Assembly (NCBI RefSeq): GCF_016595235.1
Contig: NZ_JAENHL010000008.1
Location: 62,001-126,000, forward strand
From: Taklimakanibacter albus
Lineage (GTDB): Bacteria; Pseudomonadota; Alphaproteobacteria; Rhizobiales; Aestuariivirgaceae
Reading direction: 5' to 3'
DNA: 64,000 bases
The position numbers were made by a program, and so were the translations under genes. Of the stretch, positions 62,320 through 64,000 are shown piece by piece (position 1 is the stretch's first letter; every line of letters begins with the position of its first letter). The notes below the pieces were generated by a model. That model made no database searches and was not told the origin of the DNA. It worked only from the letters and a program-made list of their open reading frames with translations.

Positions 62320-64000
62320 ATGCCCAAAATGTCAGCGTCGGAAGCCTTCGTCGAAACCCTGATCGCCTATGGCGTCAAGGACGTGTTCGGGATCGTCGGC
62401 TCCGCTTATATGGACGCCCTCGATCTGTTCCCGACCGCCGGCATCCGCTTCATCCCGACCGCGCATGAGCAAGGCGCCGGCCATATGGCCGATGGCTATT
62501 CGCGCGTTTCCGGCCGCCACGGCGTGTGCATCGCGCAGAACGGCCCCGGTATCACCAATTTCGTGACCTCGACGGCGGCCGCCTATTGGGCCCATTCGCC
62601 GGTCGTGGTGATCACGCCCGAGACCGGCTCCGGCACCATGGGCCTCGGCGGCTTCCAGGAGACCGAGCAGCTGCCGATCTTCTCCAAGATCACCAAATAC
62701 CAGGCGCATGTGTCCAAGCATCCGCGCATGGCCGAGCTCACTGCGCGCTGCTTCGACATGGCGATGTCGGAGCGCGGCCCCACCCAGCTCAACATCCCGC
62801 GCGACAACTTCTACGGCGAGGCGGACTATGAGATCGCCAAGCCGCGCAAGATCGCCCGTGGCCCCGGTGCTGACGCCGATCTCGACGAGGCGGCCGACCT
62901 CCTCGCCAAGGCGAAGTTCCCGGTCATCGTTTCCGGCGGCGGCGTGATCTTCTCGGACGGTGTCGCGGAATGCGTGGCGCTCGCCGAGCAGCTCTCGGCC
63001 CCGGTGGTCAACTCCTATCTCCACAACGACTCGTTCCCGGCCAAGCACCCGCTGTGGTGCGGTCCGCTCGGCTATCAGGGCTCGAAGGCCGCCATGAAGC
63101 TCGTCGCCGAGGCCGATGTCGTGCTCGCACTCGGCACCCGTCTCGGCCCCTTCGGCACGCTGCCGCAGCACGGCCTCGACTACTGGCCGAAGAACGCCAA
63201 GATCATCCAGGTCGACAGCGATCACCGCATGCTCGGTCTCGTGAAGCAGATATCGGTCGGCATCGTCGGCGACGCCAAGGAAGCGGCCAAGGCGCTCGCC
63301 TACCGGCTCGCCAACCGCAAGCTCGCCGCTGCCGCCAATGCGGATGAGCGCAAGAAGAGGATCAAGGCCGAGAAGGACGCCTGGGAGAAAGAGCTCGACA
63401 GCTGGACGCATGAGAAAGACGGCTGGTCGCTCGATATCGCCAAGGGCTCACCCTATATGCATCCGCGCCAGATGCTGCGTGAGCTCGAAAAGGCCTTGCC
63501 GGCGAACGCCATGGTATCGACCGACATCGGCAATATCTGCTCGGTCTCCAACTCATATTTGCGCTTCAACCAGCCCAATTCGATGTTCGCGGCGATGAGC
63601 TTCGGCAATTGCGGCTATGCGCTGCCCGCCGTCATCGGCGCCAAGGTCGCCGCGCCCGACCGGCCGGCGGTCGCCTATGTGGGCGATGGCGCCTGGGGCA
63701 TGAGCTTCGCCGAGATCCTCACCTGCGTGCGCGAGGACATTCCGGTTACCGCCGTCGTCTTCCACAACAAGCAGTGGGGGGCCGAGAAGAAGAACCAGGT
63801 CGATTTCTACGACACCCGCTTCCTCGGCGTTAATCTCAAGAATCCGAGCTGGGCCGAAGTCGCCCGTTCGCTCGGCGCCGAAGGCGTCACCATCGACCAG
63901 CTCGGCGATGTCGGCGAAGCCCTGGAGAAGGCCTGCGACGCCCAGAAGAAGGGCAAAACCACCGTCATCGAAGTGATGGTGACGCAGGAACTGGGCGACC
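62320..64000 (+). CDS. xsc: Sulfoacetaldehyde acetyltransferase, C-terminal end outside window
   Basis: At least 560 residues from the ATG at 62320; the last ~30 residues are outside the window. It is a thiamine-diphosphate enzyme (EC 2.3.3.15) that turns sulfoacetaldehyde and phosphate into acetyl phosphate and sulfite. Seen: SASEAFVETLIAYGVKDVFGIVGSAYMDALDLFPTAGIRFIPTAHEQGAGHMADGYSR with the catalytic Glu, GGFQETEQLPIFSKITKYQAHV, and the ThDP site GDGAWGMSFAEILTCVREDIPVTAVVFHNKQWGAEKKNQVDFY. The IVGSAYMDALDLF and QWGAEKKNQ stretches are typical of Xsc rather than acetolactate synthase. With SoeABC, Ald and TauR in the window, taurine or isethionate degradation is strongly suggested. Confidence 0.93.
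   Translation, partial: MPKMSASEAFVETLIAYGVKDVFGIVGSAYMDALDLFPTAGIRFIPTAHEQGAGHMADGYSRVSGRHGVCIAQNGPGITNFVTSTAAAYWAHSPVVVITPETGSGTMGLGGFQETEQLPIFSKITKYQAHVSKHPRMAELTARCFDMAMSERGPTQLNIPRDNFYGEADYEIAKPRKIARGPGADADLDEAADLLAKAKFPVIVSGGGVIFSDGVAECVALAEQLSAPVVNSYLHNDSFPAKHPLWCGPLGYQGSKAAMKLVAEADVVLALGTRLGPFGTLPQHGLDYWPKNAKIIQVDSDHRMLGLVKQISVGIVGDAKEAAKALAYRLANRKLAAAANADERKKRIKAEKDAWEKELDSWTHEKDGWSLDIAKGSPYMHPRQMLRELEKALPANAMVSTDIGNICSVSNSYLRFNQPNSMFAAMSFGNCGYALPAVIGAKVAAPDRPAVAYVGDGAWGMSFAEILTCVREDIPVTAVVFHNKQWGAEKKNQVDFYDTRFLGVNLKNPSWAEVARSLGAEGVTIDQLGDVGEALEKACDAQKKGKTTVIEVMVTQELGD

Overview
This 64 kb window is gene-dense, high-GC DNA with short intergenic gaps and no rRNA, tRNA, CRISPR array, transposase or phage gene that I can recognise. 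It looks like the chromosome of an alphaproteobacterium, most likely of the order Hyphomicrobiales (rhizobia and relatives). The reasons are the vitamin B6 catabolic enzymes, which closely resemble my recollection of the Mesorhizobium loti proteins, a TauR/SoeABC sulfur module, an ArsR-type (SahR-like) operator, and mosaic palindromic intergenic repeats typical of that order. All family assignments come from reading motifs and from memory; no database search was run.

Layout. (1) 1-10 kb: a GntR/enolase-superfamily pair, then a guanidine/polyamine module: a LysR regulator, agmatine deiminase, a spermidine/putrescine-type binding protein, a single-chain PotB-PotC-type fused permease, a second guanidine-modifying enzyme and a second LysR; then a fatty-acid desaturase and a xylose-isomerase-like TIM barrel. 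(2) 10-27.4 kb: a vitamin B6 (pyridoxine/pyridoxamine) degradation island with a FadR-type GntR regulator, a GMC oxidoreductase, a gentisate-dioxygenase-like bicupin, an LVIVD protein, RidA, a NitT/TauT-type ABC importer with a THI5-like binding protein, a GST, FHMPC dehydrogenase, a BMP-type nucleoside-like ABC importer, 4-pyridoxolactonase, pyridoxamine-pyruvate aminotransferase and pyridoxal 4-dehydrogenase. The enzymes known to finish the pathway in M. loti (decarboxylase, flavin ring-opening oxygenase, amide hydrolase) are absent, and the bicupin/RidA/GST set sits in their place. (3) 27.4-31.3 kb: a DUF1638 protein and a corrinoid protein without a methyltransferase, a class V aminotransferase and an internally duplicated membrane protein. 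(4) 31.3-39.3 kb: a sugar-type ABC importer operon with a class III aminotransferase and a PQQ-type dehydrogenase, controlled by a divergent ROK regulator. (5) 39.3-45.6 kb: surface-polysaccharide genes, a betaine/homocysteine methyltransferase, an MBL hydrolase and a RES-Xre toxin-antitoxin pair. (6) 45.6-64 kb: a sulfur/sulfonate region with SoeABC sulfite dehydrogenase, TauR, an SBP56 methanethiol oxidase, alanine dehydrogenase, a CidA/CidB pair, a Stf0 sulfotransferase and, running off the right edge, sulfoacetaldehyde acetyltransferase (Xsc).

How it fits together. The B6 island would import pyridoxine or pyridoxamine, convert pyridoxamine to pyridoxal (PPAT), pyridoxal to 4-pyridoxolactone (dehydrogenase), open the lactone to 4-pyridoxate (lactonase), and oxidise the 5-hydroxymethyl group to aldehyde (GMC enzyme) and acid (FHMPC dehydrogenase). 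The product is a 3-hydroxy-4-carboxypyridine, an aza-salicylate, which is the sort of ring a salicylate/gentisate-type cupin could open directly. In the sulfur region, taurine carbon and sulfur would pass through a taurine-pyruvate aminotransferase (not certainly present), Ald to recycle alanine, Xsc to release sulfite and SoeABC to oxidise sulfite to sulfate, under TauR. The window is a mosaic of small-molecule scavenging modules, most with a dedicated regulator and a visible palindromic or repeated operator.
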